A stretch of DNA of 64,000 bases from Wenyingzhuangia gilva (GCF_030519655.1 NZ_JAUMIT010000003.1:186001-250000), one strand, 5' to 3'; positions 9,277-18,888 are shown, numbered from the stretch's first letter. The notes: generated from the sequence alone by a model not told the origin. A program made the numbers and translations.

Positions 9277-11643
9277 TTAGAATTTAAAGTTAAAGGTAAC
9301 CGATGGAATGATTCCGAAAATAGAAAGTCTCTCTGTAGTAGGTTGTCCAGTTGTTACATCTTGACTAAATAATACTGACGACCAATTGTTTCTATTATAA
9401 ATATTATACACACTAAAAACCCATTCACCTTTAAACTGTTTGGTTTTGTATTTTTTTGGTTTATAAGTAGCAGAAACATCTAGTCTATGGTACATAGGTA
9501 ACCTATAGGTATTTCTTAAACCGTAATTTGGGACATTACTTCCTAAGTATTGATAGCTTCCTGTTGGATAGGTTACAGGCTGACCTGTTTGTAATGTAAA
9601 ATTACTGTTGAAACTCCAACTTTTTGAAGCTTTATAGCTTGTTAATAAACTTATATCATGTGTTTTGTCATAACCTGTAGCATACCATTTTCCGTTGTTA
9701 ATTCCAATTTCTGATGCTGTTCTACCTTTGGTTTGTTGTTCGGATCTAGATAATGTATAACTAATCCAACCTGTAATTTTTCCTGTTTCTTTTTTTAATA
9801 ATAATTCTAAACCATAAGCTCTTGATTCTCCTGTTAAAATAATCGATTCTATAGCTTCTTGTGCAATTAAATCAGCCCCATCAATATAGTCCAGTCTGTT
9901 TTTTACCGTTTTACCATATACTTCAGCGGTTAAACTATAATTATTTTTAAAATCTTTATTATATCCAAAAGCAATTTGATCAGATAATTGAGGTTTGATG
10001 TGTTCACCACTAGGAGTCCAAATATCTAAAGGTGATGGAGATTGTGTATTAGAAATTAAATGTAAATATTGAGCCATTCTTTGATAACTAGCTTTAATAG
10101 AACTGGTGTTGTTTAAGCTGTAAGCAATAGAAAAACGAGGCTCAAGATTTATGTAAGTTTTCATAAAATCATTAACACTATAATTTTTTTGACCAATAGG
10201 AGTTGCTTGTTCGTATATTTTTAAATCTTCGTCATAAATTACAGGACTTCCAGCATAAATATTTTTATTTTTTTCACCCATTCTAGAAAATCCAGAAAGA
10301 CGAAGACCGTAGCGCAAATCAATTTTATTGCTTAGTTTTTGATCAACATCAATATAAATTCCAGATTCAATTCCATATTTTTTTGCAAGTTGCTCTTCTT
10401 CTATACCACTATCATCTCTGTTAGGTTCAATTTTACCTGGATTGAACTCATGAAAAATAGTATTTAGCCCATATTCAATAGAAAGATTATCATTAAAATA
10501 TTGTTTTAAATCGTATTTAAGATTTACGTTTTGTAAGCCTGAGTTCCATTTAAATCCAACAAAATCTAACTCTAAACCATAATTATATTTGCTGTAAATT
10601 AAAGATAGGTTGGAAAATAGCTGATTGTTAAATACGTGGTTCCAACGAACGTTTCCAACAGCGTTTCCATAATTATTGATGAACGAATTTGATAAAGAAA
10701 AAACATCTTTTCCAAAATATCCTGATAAGTACAATTTGTTTTTCTCATCAATTTCCCAGTTTACTTTGGTGTTTAAGTCATAAAAATAGGCAGTATTATC
10801 ATTGTCTGGCATCACAATAGGAAAAAATAAATCTGCATAAGATCTTCGACCACTTAGAAAGAAAGAAACTTTGTTTTTAACAATAGGTCCTTCTAAGGTT
10901 AAACGAGACGAAATACTACCAATCCCTCCATTTCCATGAAACGAATATTTATTACCATCTTTTTGATGTATTTCTAAAACAGATGAAATTCTACCTCCAT
11001 ATTTGGCAGGAATCCCACCTTTATATAGTTTTAAACTTTTAATGGCATCTGCATTGATTACAGAAAAAAATCCAAATAGGTGAGAGGTGTTAAAAATAGT
11101 TGCTTCATCTAATAAAACTAGGTTTTGATCGGCAGCTCCACCACGAACATTAAATCCTGATTGTCCTTCACCAGCAGTAGTAACTCCTGGAAGGGTAGTA
11201 ATAGATTTTAAGACATCTACTTCCCCTAGAATGGCAGGAATTTCTTTAATGGTCTGAACTTTCATTTTGTTTACACTCATTTCTGCTTTTTGAATGCTAA
11301 TTTTTTCTGAAGTACTTGTTAAAACTACTTCGTCTAAACTTTCTACATTTTCAGCCAATGAAAAGTTTAAGGTTTGGTTCTTGTTGATTTCTATTTTTTT
11401 AGAAATGTTGTTGTAACCTATATAAGAAATTTCAATGGTATGAGTTCCTTTGGAAAGGGTTAAAGAATAAAATCCATATTCATTGGTTACTGTTCCTTGG
11501 TAATTATCTTTGTCAATAATACTAACACCAATTAAAGTTTCTCCAGAAGCTTTGTCTTTAACAGTACCACTAATGGTGTATTTGTCTTGAGCAAAGGTGT
11601 TTACAGAGCATAAGAATAAAATAAAGAGTATTTTTTTCATCAA
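9277..11643 (-). CDS. TonB-dependent receptor with carboxypeptidase-like N-terminal domain
   Basis: A 788-residue outer-membrane receptor. After a signal peptide (to about residue 18, VNTFAQ) there is a CarboxypepD_reg-like beta-sandwich (about 22-105: YTISGTVKDKASGETLIGVS). Next comes the plug domain with GEVDVLKSITTLPGVTTAGE and GFNVRGGAADQNLVLLDEA, then the 22-strand barrel ending in the aromatic residue of VTFNFKF. It imports an unknown ligand with energy from TonB. It is the first gene of a two-gene unit with the DUF4249 lipoprotein. A TAnnTTTG promoter element lies about 25-32 bases upstream of the start. Receptors of this pairing are distinct from SusC; nothing in the sequence reveals the ligand. 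Confidence 0.9.
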   Translation of the reverse strand: MMKKILFILFLCSVNTFAQDKYTISGTVKDKASGETLIGVSIIDKDNYQGTVTNEYGFYSLTLSKGTHTIEISYIGYNNISKKIEINKNQTLNFSLAENVESLDEVVLTSTSEKISIQKAEMSVNKMKVQTIKEIPAILGEVDVLKSITTLPGVTTAGEGQSGFNVRGGAADQNLVLLDEATIFNTSHLFGFFSVINADAIKSLKLYKGGIPAKYGGRISSVLEIHQKDGNKYSFHGNGGIGSISSRLTLEGPIVKNKVSFFLSGRRSYADLFFPIVMPDNDNTAYFYDLNTKVNWEIDEKNKLYLSGYFGKDVFSLSNSFINNYGNAVGNVRWNHVFNNQLFSNLSLIYSKYNYGLELDFVGFKWNSGLQNVNLKYDLKQYFNDNLSIEYGLNTIFHEFNPGKIEPNRDDSGIEEEQLAKKYGIESGIYIDVDQKLSNKIDLRYGLRLSGFSRMGEKNKNIYAGSPVIYDEDLKIYEQATPIGQKNYSVNDFMKTYINLEPRFSIAYSLNNTSSIKASYQRMAQYLHLISNTQSPSPLDIWTPSGEHIKPQLSDQIAFGYNKDFKNNYSLTAEVYGKTVKNRLDYIDGADLIAQEAIESIILTGESRAYGLELLLKKETGKITGWISYTLSRSEQQTKGRTASEIGINNGKWYATGYDKTHDISLLTSYKASKSWSFNSNFTLQTGQPVTYPTGSYQYLGSNVPNYGLRNTYRLPMYHRLDVSATYKPKKYKTKQFKGEWVFSVYNIYNRNNWSSVLFSQDVTTGQPTTERLSIFGIIPSVTFNFKF

Positions 11644-11667
11644 TTTTTATTTAAAATGCATTTTTAG

Positions 11668-11675
11668 CAAATGTA
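11668..11675 (-). promoter_or_regulatory. Promoter -7 element of the TonB receptor/DUF4249 unit
   Basis: The minus strand reads TACATTTG, an exact match to the Bacteroidota sigma-ABfr -7 consensus TAnnTTTG, 25 bases upstream of the receptor start codon. The -33 element is not clear. Confidence 0.5.
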
Positions 11676-11740
11676 ATTTTTTAAAAATAAAATTAGCTAA
11701 CACAATGTTAATAAGGTGTAAACTGGTGAGTTTTGGGATA

Positions 11741-11780
11741 AAAAAATCGCTAACCTTTTTATTAAGATTAGCGATTTTAT
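11741..11780 (-). terminator. Rho-independent terminator after lysA
   Basis: An inverted repeat (arms AAAATCGCTAA and TTAGCGATTTT) flanked by A- and T-runs begins 3 bases after the lysA stop. It ends lysA transcripts and isolates the gene from the TonB receptor promoter downstream on the same strand. Confidence 0.85.
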
Positions 11781-11782
11781 TT

Positions 11783-12991
11783 TTATAAAGAATCAATCAT
11801 TACTTGACCTTTTAAAATATCTTCAAAAGTTTCCCTTTCTCTAATTAAATAGTCTTGACCTTTGATGACCAAAACTTCAGCAGGTCTAAATCTTGAGTTG
11901 TAGTTTGATGCCATGGAAAAGCAATAAGCTCCTGCATTGTCCATACAAATAATATCTCCTTCACTTACTTTTCCCAATTCTCTATCACTTGCAAAAGTGT
12001 CAGTTTCACAAATATATCCTACCACATTATAGGTTTGCTTTTCCCCATCAGGATTAGAAATGTTGTGAACTCTGTGATACGCATCATACATCATAGGTCT
12101 CATTAAATGATTCAAACCACTATCAACCCCAACAAAATTAATATTAGGGGTTTGTTTGATGACATTTACTTTGGCTAAGAATTTACCAGATTCAGACACT
12201 AAGAATTTACCTGGTTCAAAAATCAATTTTAATTCTTTTCCATATTCTTCACAAAAAGCATTAAAGCTAGCTCCTAAAACTTTTCCTAATTCTTCTAAGT
12301 TGGTCGCGTGGTCACCATCTTTATAAGGCACTTTAAATCCACTACCTAAATCGATGAATTCAATAGTATCAAATTGTCTTGCAATTCCTAATAAAACTTC
12401 CATTGCTTCTACAAACGCACTTGGATCTTTAATATCAGAACCTGTGTGCATGTGTACTCCGTTTACAGGAGTTCCATTAGCCGTTACTATTTTTTTGATT
12501 TCTTCAATCTGAGTATGAGAAATTCCGAATTTAGAATCTACGTGACCTACAGAAATTTTTGCGTTTCCACCAGCCATAATATGCGGATTGATACGTAAAG
12601 AAACAGGTGCGTTAGGAAATGCTTTTCCAAACTTATCTAAACTAGACAAGTTGTCTAAAGTAATTTTTACTCCTAAATGGTGAGCTTCTGTAATTTCTTT
12701 AAAAGAAACTCCGTTTGGCGTGTAAGAAATATCTTTCACATCAAAACCAGCAGCCAAGCATAATTTTATTTCTTGCACAGAAACACAATCACCTCCAGAT
12801 CCTAAATTTTTTAAAAATTTAAGAACGTTGATGTTGGTGTTAGATTTTACTGCGTAATTTAATTTTACATTTTTTACAGATGAAAATGCATTCATCATTC
12901 GGTTGTACTGATGTTCAATCACATCTGCATTATATACATATAACGGAGCTCCGTATTTTTCTGTTAATGAAATTAAAAATTGATTATCCAT
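11783..12991 (-). CDS. lysA: Diaminopimelate decarboxylase
   Basis: The 402-residue PLP enzyme converts meso-diaminopimelate to lysine and CO2, the last step of lysine synthesis, in the cytoplasm. Visible fold-type III (alanine-racemase-like) motifs are: the PLP lysine in NYAVKSNTN; the HMHTGSD strand; the glycine-rich phosphate-binding loop DLGSGFKVPY; EPGKFLVSESG; and the inter-subunit catalytic segment VGYICETDTFASDR. The length is normal for bacterial LysA. It appears monocistronic, with a hairpin terminator directly after it and a palindromic repeat upstream, between it and pepT. The assignment over arginine or ornithine decarboxylase relatives rests on the CETD motif and length. Confidence 0.95.
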   Translation of the reverse strand: MDNQFLISLTEKYGAPLYVYNADVIEHQYNRMMNAFSSVKNVKLNYAVKSNTNINVLKFLKNLGSGGDCVSVQEIKLCLAAGFDVKDISYTPNGVSFKEITEAHHLGVKITLDNLSSLDKFGKAFPNAPVSLRINPHIMAGGNAKISVGHVDSKFGISHTQIEEIKKIVTANGTPVNGVHMHTGSDIKDPSAFVEAMEVLLGIARQFDTIEFIDLGSGFKVPYKDGDHATNLEELGKVLGASFNAFCEEYGKELKLIFEPGKFLVSESGKFLAKVNVIKQTPNINFVGVDSGLNHLMRPMMYDAYHRVHNISNPDGEKQTYNVVGYICETDTFASDRELGKVSEGDIICMDNAGAYCFSMASNYNSRFRPAEVLVIKGQDYLIRERETFEDILKGQVMIDSL

Positions 12992-13048
12992 TATTCTTGT
13001 TTTTAAATCTACTTTCTATTAATATTCAACGTCACCTTAGTGACTACA

Positions 13049-13092
13049 TCTCGACTCCGCTCGATGACCTAGGTGTTCGAGCGGAGTCGAGA
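13049..13092. repeat. GC-rich interspersed palindrome (16-bp arms)
   Basis: A perfect 16-bp inverted repeat (TCTCGACTCCGCTCGA and its complement) encloses a 12-base loop that contains the smaller palindrome ACCTAGGT. A short imperfect dyad, GTCAC-CTTA-GTGAC, lies just left at 13031-13044. It sits in the gap between the 3' end of pepT and the start of lysA and is far richer in GC than the surroundings. I recall similar 'CTCGACTCCGCTCGA' palindromes scattered in flavobacterial intergenic DNA, so I call it a REP-like dispersed element. It could also act as a transcription terminator for pepT, although no T-run follows. Confidence 0.7.
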
Positions 13093-13191
13093 ACTTCTTA
13101 TTTTAAATGAAATTACAGGTTGGTTTTAGCAAAACATAAATGTTTTTAATGAAAAGTTTAAAAATGAATCTTTTGCTTTAAAACCTTTAAC

Positions 13192-14424
13192 TTACTTATA
13201 CTTGTTTGCTGTAATTTCAGCAATGTTTATAATTACTTTTGTTGCTTTTTCTATAGATTCCAAAGGCACGTATTCATACTTACCATGAAAATTATGTCCA
13301 CCTGCAAAAATGTTTGGACAAGGCAATCCCATATAAGATAATTGAGAACCATCTGTTCCACCACGAATGGCTTTGTAAATTGGTTTGATGTTCTCTTTTT
13401 CCATAGCTTCTGCAGCAATATCAATAATATGCATTACAGGAGCTATTTTTTCTTTCATGTTAAAATATTGATCCTTTATTTCTATAGAAAATATATCGTC
13501 TCCAAATTTTTGATTCAGCGAAGATACTAAAGACTTCATGGTTTCTTTACGTTGGTTGAATTTTTCTAAATCGTGATCTCTTACGATATATTCTAAAGTT
13601 GTTTTTTCTACATCCCCTTGAATATCGTGTAAATGATAAAAACCTTCATAACCAGTTGTTTTTTCAGGAATCTCATTAGCTGGCAATCCATTAATGAATT
13701 GTTGAGCAACCAAAATAGCATTCACCATTTTATTTTTGGCATAACCAGGGTGTACACTTTTTCCTTGTACAGAAATTACGGCACGAGCAGCGTTAAAATT
13801 TTCGTATTCTAATTCTCCAATCTGACTTCCATCCATAGTATAAGCCCATTCGGAACCAAAAGCTTCTACATCAAATTTATGAGCACCTTTACCAACTTCT
13901 TCATCTGGAGTAAAACAAATTCTGATAGTTCCATGTTTGATTTCAGGATTTTTCACCAAATATTCCATGGCCGATACAATTTCTGTCACTCCCGCTTTGT
14001 CATCAGCTCCTAAAAGGGTAGTTCCATCAGTAGTAATAATGGTTTGTCCTTTGTATTGTTGGAGGTCATCAAAATAAGTGGCATCTAAAATGATGTTTTG
14101 TTCTGCATTTAAAACAATATTACCACCATCGTAATTTTTATGAATTTGTGGATTTACATTTTTTCCACTAAAATCTGGACTGGTATCAATATGTGCCACA
14201 AAACCAATAGTTGGTACTTTGTGTTCTACATTACTTGGTAAAGTGGCTGTTAAATAGCAATTTTCATCTAACACAACTTCAGATAAACCAATATCTTTTA
14301 GTTCTTGTTCTAACATACGTGCCAAATTCCATTGTTTTTCTGAACTAGGAAAAGCAGGATTTGTTGGGTCAGATTGAGTATCTACCGTAATGTAGCGAAC
14401 AAATCTATCTAAAATATGCTGCAT
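13192..14424 (-). CDS. pepT: Peptidase T (tripeptide aminopeptidase)
   Basis: A 410-residue M20-family zinc aminopeptidase that removes N-terminal residues from tripeptides in the cytoplasm. Metal- and catalysis-related motifs are visible: [12 protein letters not shown] (His and Asp ligands), [13 protein letters not shown] (bridging Asp), [15 protein letters not shown] (catalytic Glu and ligand Glu), and the C-terminal [13 protein letters not shown] His ligand. A dimerisation lid domain lies between about 210 and 320. Length matches Salmonella PepT (about 409). It is transcribed alone from a TAnnTTTG promoter 20 bases upstream. The assignment as PepT, not another M20 enzyme, is supported by [18 protein letters not shown]. 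Confidence 0.95.
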   Translation of the reverse strand: MQHILDRFVRYITVDTQSDPTNPAFPSSEKQWNLARMLEQELKDIGLSEVVLDENCYLTATLPSNVEHKVPTIGFVAHIDTSPDFSGKNVNPQIHKNYDGGNIVLNAEQNIILDATYFDDLQQYKGQTIITTDGTTLLGADDKAGVTEIVSAMEYLVKNPEIKHGTIRICFTPDEEVGKGAHKFDVEAFGSEWAYTMDGSQIGELEYENFNAARAVISVQGKSVHPGYAKNKMVNAILVAQQFINGLPANEIPEKTTGYEGFYHLHDIQGDVEKTTLEYIVRDHDLEKFNQRKETMKSLVSSLNQKFGDDIFSIEIKDQYFNMKEKIAPVMHIIDIAAEAMEKENIKPIYKAIRGGTDGSQLSYMGLPCPNIFAGGHNFHGKYEYVPLESIEKATKVIINIAEITANKYK

Positions 14425-14443
14425 AGTATTTGGGAGTTTTTGG

Positions 14444-14451
14444 CAAAAATA
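14444..14451 (-). promoter_or_regulatory. Promoter -7 element of pepT
   Basis: The minus strand reads TATTTTTG, matching TAnnTTTG, 20 bases upstream of the pepT start codon. Confidence 0.4.
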
Positions 14452-14542
14452 ACCAAGTGTTCACAACTGCCCCAATGTTTTGATAAAATAAAACATTTTG
14501 TTTTTTATTGTTTATTTAAAGTTGAGGATAATTTATTTTACT

Positions 14543-14576
14543 ATGATGAAATCGTCATGATTTCTAACTAACTTTG
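14543..14576 (+). promoter_or_regulatory. Promoter and possible operator of the AraC regulator
   Basis: TAACTTTG at 14569-14576 matches the -7 consensus, 22 bases before the start codon. An imperfect dyad, ATGATGAAATCGTCAT (14543-14558), overlaps the expected -33 region and could be a regulator-binding site, perhaps autoregulatory. The operator role is inference. Confidence 0.45.
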
Positions 14577-14597
14577 CCTGTAAAATTTATCCCCTAA

Positions 14598-15473
14598 ATG
14601 GAAATTAAAAACTATACCCTCAAAGAATATTTCGATCAAAAAAAATCTCCATGTCTTTCATTTCATGTTTTTGGATTGAATGATGAGTTTATAAAAAAAG
14701 ATAAAGAATTACATAGAAGTGATTATTTTCAAGTTATTTTATTAGAACAAGGTAAAGTATGTCAACAGATAGAACATGAAACTTTAGAATTAAAGAAGCA
14801 TCAAATTTCCGTAGTATTTCCTCATCAAATAAATTCTTTAGAAATAGAAAAAAATGCCAAAGGTATTGTTATTCAGTTTGATGAAGTTTTGTTTTGCTCA
14901 GATTTGTTAAAAAATGAGTTGATATCCTACAATAACGACTTGGTTAATAAATTAAATCATGTTGTGTCAGAAAAGATGAGTTTTGAAAAGATTAATAATT
15001 ACGGAACTCAAATTTTTGATTTATTTAGGAGTTTATCTCCCATTAAAAAAGAGCAAATTCGTTTTTATATCAAAATAATGCTTTTGGAAATTATAGAGCT
15101 TGCTCATCAAAAATATCAGGGATTTCAATCACCTAATCAGTTAGATTATTTTGCTAAGTTTAAAACTTTAATAGAAACTAACTATAAAACTAAACGCACA
15201 GTAACGTATTACAAAGATGAGTTAAAGATTACTTCTAAAAAATTAAATGAAATTTGTAAAAGTAAAACAGGAAAGACTGCTTTGAATATTATACATGAGC
15301 GAATTTTAACAGAAATAAAAAGATTGCTTATTTTTTCAGGCAAAAATCATAAAGAAATAGCATATGAACTTGGTTTTGATTCTCCATCTGCCTTAAATAA
15401 ATTTGTTTATGCTAAGTTACAAGAAACACCTACAGAGCTAAAAGAAGAATTGTCTCGAATTTACAAGTATTAG
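14598..15473 (+). CDS. AraC-family transcriptional regulator
   Basis: A 291-residue regulator. The N-terminal half (about 1-150) has a cupin-like sensor pattern (FQVILLEQGKVCQQIEHETLELKKHQISVVFPHQ). The C-terminal half (about 185-290) holds two helix-turn-helix units, the second in HKEIAYELGFDSPSALNKFVYAKLQETPTELKEE, where the usual FSR is replaced by LNK. It sits 65 bases upstream of an iron alcohol dehydrogenase on the same strand, so regulation of that gene is plausible. The dehydrogenase has its own TAnnTTTG promoter. The inducer is unknown. Confidence 0.88.
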   Translation: MEIKNYTLKEYFDQKKSPCLSFHVFGLNDEFIKKDKELHRSDYFQVILLEQGKVCQQIEHETLELKKHQISVVFPHQINSLEIEKNAKGIVIQFDEVLFCSDLLKNELISYNNDLVNKLNHVVSEKMSFEKINNYGTQIFDLFRSLSPIKKEQIRFYIKIMLLEIIELAHQKYQGFQSPNQLDYFAKFKTLIETNYKTKRTVTYYKDELKITSKKLNEICKSKTGKTALNIIHERILTEIKRLLIFSGKNHKEIAYELGFDSPSALNKFVYAKLQETPTELKEELSRIYKY

Positions 15474-15509
15474 GATTTTTTTTATAATCTATAAACTTTT
15501 TTACTCCTC

Positions 15510-15517
15510 TAATTTTG
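15510..15517 (+). promoter_or_regulatory. Promoter -7 element of the alcohol dehydrogenase gene
   Basis: TAATTTTG matches TAnnTTTG, 21 bases before the start codon, giving the dehydrogenase its own promoter downstream of the AraC gene. Confidence 0.5.
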
Positions 15518-15538
15518 TCTCAACAAAAAAAGTAAAAA

Positions 15539-16690
15539 ATGAGTAAATTATTTATTGCAGGAGAAGTACTGCATAGCGCAGGAAGTTTAGAAGAATTAAA
15601 AAATGTAACAGGAAAGAAAGCTGTTATAGTAACAGGTGGAAGTTCTATGAGAAAAAGTGGTTCTTTAGATAAAGCAGTGGCTTATTTAAAAGAGGCAGGA
15701 ATTGAAACAAAAATTTTTGAAGGAGTGGAAGAAGATCCATCATCTTCAACTTGTATGAAAGGGGCTAAAGTTATGCAAGAATTTCAACCAGATTGGATTG
15801 TTGGTTTAGGAGGATGTTCTGCTATTGATGCTGCAAAAATGATGTGGGTTTTTTATGAGCATCCAGATGCTGATTTTGAAGCAATGATTAAGCCTTTTTC
15901 TGTACCTACTTTAAGAAACAAAGCAAAGTTTATTGCGATTCCATCAACAAGTGGAACAGGAACAGAAACTACAGGTTTAGCAGTAATTACTGATAGAGAT
16001 AAAGGAGTAAAATATCCTATTGTGTCTTATGAATTAACTCCAGACATTGCTATTGTAGATGGTGAAATATGTGCCTCTATGCCAGCCCACGTTACATCAA
16101 ACACAGGATTAGATGCTTTAACACATTGTGTAGAAGCTTATGTTTCTAATATAGAAGATAATTACGCTGATGTTTTGGCAAAAGGAGGATTAGAAATAGT
16201 GTTTAATAACTTAAAAGAAGCTGTCAATAATCCAACAAACATCAAAGCTCGTCAAAATATGCACGATGCTTCTTTTATGGGAGGATTGGCTTTCAATAAC
16301 GCTTGGTTAGGAATTGTACATTCATTATCTCATCAAGTAGGAGCTTTGTATGGAATTCCTCACGGTGCTTCTAATGCTATTTTCCTACCAAACGTAATTC
16401 GTTATAATGCAAAAGTATCTAAGCGTTTTCCAGATTTAGCAAAAGTGATAGGAAAAGAAACTGCTGAAGAACTTGCTGTGGCAATTGAGAATTTGCGTTC
16501 AGAAGTAAATAATATTTCTACTATTAAGGAATTTGGAATTTCTAAAGAAGACTGGGATAAAAATATTGATTATATTACAAACAATGCTTTTATAGATCCT
16601 TGTACTGGTTTTAATCCAAGAAAACCAACTGTAGAAGAATTAAAAGATATTTACAATGCTTGTTTCTATGGAGAAGTTGTAAACTTTTAA
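15539..16690 (+). CDS. Iron-containing alcohol dehydrogenase
   Basis: A 383-residue group III (iron-dependent) NAD(P)-linked alcohol dehydrogenase. The nucleotide-binding part has VTGGSSMRKSG and GLGGCSAIDAAKMMW (the family GGGS motif reads GGCS). IPSTSGTGTETT is the second conserved loop. Metal ligands are expected in the C-terminal helical domain, in TGLDALTHCVEAY and HSLSHQVGALYGIPHGASNA. The overall pattern is closest to butanol or 1,3-propanediol dehydrogenases, but the substrate cannot be fixed from sequence. A hairpin terminator follows, so it forms a single-gene unit behind the AraC regulator. Such enzymes usually reduce aldehydes during fermentation or detoxification. Confidence 0.92.
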   Translation: MSKLFIAGEVLHSAGSLEELKNVTGKKAVIVTGGSSMRKSGSLDKAVAYLKEAGIETKIFEGVEEDPSSSTCMKGAKVMQEFQPDWIVGLGGCSAIDAAKMMWVFYEHPDADFEAMIKPFSVPTLRNKAKFIAIPSTSGTGTETTGLAVITDRDKGVKYPIVSYELTPDIAIVDGEICASMPAHVTSNTGLDALTHCVEAYVSNIEDNYADVLAKGGLEIVFNNLKEAVNNPTNIKARQNMHDASFMGGLAFNNAWLGIVHSLSHQVGALYGIPHGASNAIFLPNVIRYNAKVSKRFPDLAKVIGKETAEELAVAIENLRSEVNNISTIKEFGISKEDWDKNIDYITNNAFIDPCTGFNPRKPTVEELKDIYNACFYGEVVNF

Positions 16691-16714
16691 AAAAATCTTC
16701 GTAAGAGTTATTAT

Positions 16715-16746
16715 AAAAGGCAGCCCTTGTAAAAGGTTGCCTTTTT
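16715..16746 (+). terminator. Terminator after the alcohol dehydrogenase
   Basis: Arms AAAAGGCAGCC and GGTTGCCTTTT (one G-T wobble) with a T-run, 25 bases after the stop codon. Confidence 0.85.
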
Positions 16747-16794
16747 ATATTTATTAAATATGTATCTTTAAATTTTACATATAAGGATATTTTT

Positions 16795-17712
16795 ATGCGA
16801 GCATTGGTTATTTCAGGAGGAGGTAGTAAAGGAGCTTTTGCTGGAGGTGTAGCTCAATATTTAATTCAAGACGAAAAAAAAGAATACGACATTTTAGTTG
16901 GGACATCAACCGGAAGTTTAATGATTTCTCATTTGGCTTTGGGGAGAATAGAAACGTTAAAAGACCTATATACCAATGTAGATCAGTCAACTATTTTTAG
17001 TGTTAATCCTTTCATTATTAAAGGAAAAAGAGGAGCAAAAACAGTATCGATTAACCACTTTAAAGTACTGTGGAATTTTATTAAAAAACGTAAAACATTT
17101 GGTGAAAGTGCAAATTTAAGAAAGTTATTGCATAATACTATTACTGAAGATTTTTATAAAGAAATACGTGCTACAGAAAAAGATTTGGTGGTAACCGTAT
17201 CTAATTTAACGTTAGGAAAAGTAGAATACAAATCGATTAAAGAATGTGATAGAAAACAATTTTGTGATTGGATATGGACATCATGTAACTATGTGCCTTT
17301 TATGAGTTTGTACGAAAAAGATAATTATCAATATGCCGATGGTGGTTTTGGGGCTTTGGTTCCTATAAAAGAGGCTATCAACAGAGGAGCCACAGAAATT
17401 GATGTGATTATTTTAGATACTGAAATGAAGTTGGTAGCCAATGTACACGCAAAAAATCCATTTTCTTTAATTTCGGATGTGATAGATTTTACTTTGGAAC
17501 AAGTATCAAAACACAATGTTTCCATAGGAAAATTAGCTTCACATTATAATAATGTTCAACTAAATTTATATTATACACCTACTATTTTAACCTCTAACTC
17601 TTTAATTTTTGACAAAGTGTTGATGACAGAATGGTGGGAAGATGGTTATGCTTATGCAAAAAATAAACATCAAAACACTGAAATGAACGAGATTAAATAT
17701 GCAGATAAATAA
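16795..17712 (+). CDS. Patatin-like phospholipase
   Basis: A 305-residue acyl hydrolase of the patatin family. The oxyanion-hole stretch SGGGSKGAFAGGV (7-19) is followed by the nucleophile elbow GTSTG; the catalytic dyad Asp lies in the DGGFG motif. It lacks a signal peptide, so the protein is probably cytoplasmic or loosely membrane-bound. Family enzymes release fatty acids from phospholipids or other lipids; some are toxins or defence effectors, but nothing nearby suggests that here. It lies alone between two hairpin terminators. Confidence 0.92.
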   Translation: MRALVISGGGSKGAFAGGVAQYLIQDEKKEYDILVGTSTGSLMISHLALGRIETLKDLYTNVDQSTIFSVNPFIIKGKRGAKTVSINHFKVLWNFIKKRKTFGESANLRKLLHNTITEDFYKEIRATEKDLVVTVSNLTLGKVEYKSIKECDRKQFCDWIWTSCNYVPFMSLYEKDNYQYADGGFGALVPIKEAINRGATEIDVIILDTEMKLVANVHAKNPFSLISDVIDFTLEQVSKHNVSIGKLASHYNNVQLNLYYTPTILTSNSLIFDKVLMTEWWEDGYAYAKNKHQNTEMNEIKYADK

Positions 17713-17744
17713 AAAAATCCGATGTTAGAGGCATCGGATTTTTT
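17712..17744. terminator. Bidirectional terminator between the patatin and lactonase genes
   Basis: Arms AAAAAATCCGATG and CATCGGATTTTTT around a short loop lie between two convergent stop codons. Both flanks carry the required A/T runs. Confidence 0.88.
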
Positions 17745-17763
17745 AGATCATTTGTTTTTTTTA

Positions 17764-18888
17764 TTAAAACAATATACAAACGGGTTTAGGAGCTTTTACC
17801 TCGCTGACAAAAGTTAATTCCCCAGTTTTTTCATTTCTTTTAAAAGAACAAATGTTATTGGTATCTCTATTGGCAACCAATAAAAATTTATTGTTAGGGC
17901 TTAAGGCAAAATTTCTAGGATGTTTACCATGGGTACTAATGGTTTGTGTTAATTCCAGTTTTCCAGAATCTAAAACTTTTAAAACACCAACACTATCATG
18001 ACCTCTATTGGTGATGTATACAAACTTACCATCGTTGGTAATTTCTATATGCGCTGCGGTATTTCCATCTTTATCTTCTTTGGCTAAAGTTTCTACGGTT
18101 TGGATAATTTTATAAGAATTGTTTGTGATATTTTTTTTAATAAAAGTAACGGTTGCATCTAACTCATTCACCACATAAATCCATGGTTTGGTTGGGTGGA
18201 ATGTTAAGATTCTAGGACCAGCTTCAGCAGGCATTTCTAACTCACTAAACTCATTGGGTACTATTTTATTAAAATCAGTATCAATGGTTCCAAATATTAA
18301 TTTATTAGCTCCTAGGTCTATGCTTATTACGTTGGTAGAATTTGGTTCAAAATAGCATGAATGTGTATGTGCTTTTTCTTGCCTTGGATGTTTGCTTGGA
18401 GCACTCATTTTATTTTGTTGCGTATCTAAAGCAGAAGATAAAACACCATTTTCATCTATTTGATGCAAGTTGGTGGTTCCACTACCATAATTAGCAGTTA
18501 AGATATAATTGTCTTTATTAATAGTTACATAGCAAGGATCATTATCAGTATTACTAATACTAACTTCTTTTAATCTATCTTTTTGAATTAAAAAACTAGT
18601 AATTGTTCCTTCTTTTTTTGAATTTGAGGCGATGATATATTTCCCATCAAATGATTTTGTTAAAAAAGTTGGACTTACTGTTTTAGCAACTAGACTTATA
18701 GAGTCTATAGTTCCATTTTTGTTTAATTGATACTGATAAATTCCTTCACTCTGTGAATCATCTGTTTTGTTGGTATAGGTTCCAACATAAAATTTCGTTG
18801 ATTTAGCATCAGTACTATTCTTATGGATGTTTTTACAACCAATAAAAGAAATGGCTGCAAAAATTAGCGTAGACTTTATAATTTTCAT
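17764..18888 (-). CDS. Lactonase-family beta-propeller lipoprotein
   Basis: A 374-residue protein of the seven-bladed beta-propeller lactonase family (the YbhE/6-phosphogluconolactonase type). Recurrent blade motifs are visible: FYVGTYTNKTDDSQSEGIYQY, GPRILTFHPTKPWIYVVNEL, and HPRNFALSPNNKFLLVANRDTN. The N-terminus has a lipobox ending in FIGC (Cys18), so this copy is exported and lipid-anchored, unlike cytoplasmic E. coli Pgl. A role in the pentose phosphate pathway is therefore doubtful; an extracytoplasmic lactone hydrolase is more likely. It is divergent from the metal-uptake operon that starts at 19024 and shares that intergenic region. Confidence 0.85.
   Translation of the reverse strand: MKIIKSTLIFAAISFIGCKNIHKNSTDAKSTKFYVGTYTNKTDDSQSEGIYQYQLNKNGTIDSISLVAKTVSPTFLTKSFDGKYIIASNSKKEGTITSFLIQKDRLKEVSISNTDNDPCYVTINKDNYILTANYGSGTTNLHQIDENGVLSSALDTQQNKMSAPSKHPRQEKAHTHSCYFEPNSTNVISIDLGANKLIFGTIDTDFNKIVPNEFSELEMPAEAGPRILTFHPTKPWIYVVNELDATVTFIKKNITNNSYKIIQTVETLAKEDKDGNTAAHIEITNDGKFVYITNRGHDSVGVLKVLDSGKLELTQTISTHGKHPRNFALSPNNKFLLVANRDTNNICSFKRNEKTGELTFVSEVKAPKPVCILF

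Noticed and set aside
14543-14558. ATGATGAAATCGTCAT as a third Fnr-like box
   Set aside because: The spacing between half sites is 6 bases, not 4, and one pair is a wobble, so it does not fit the other two boxes.
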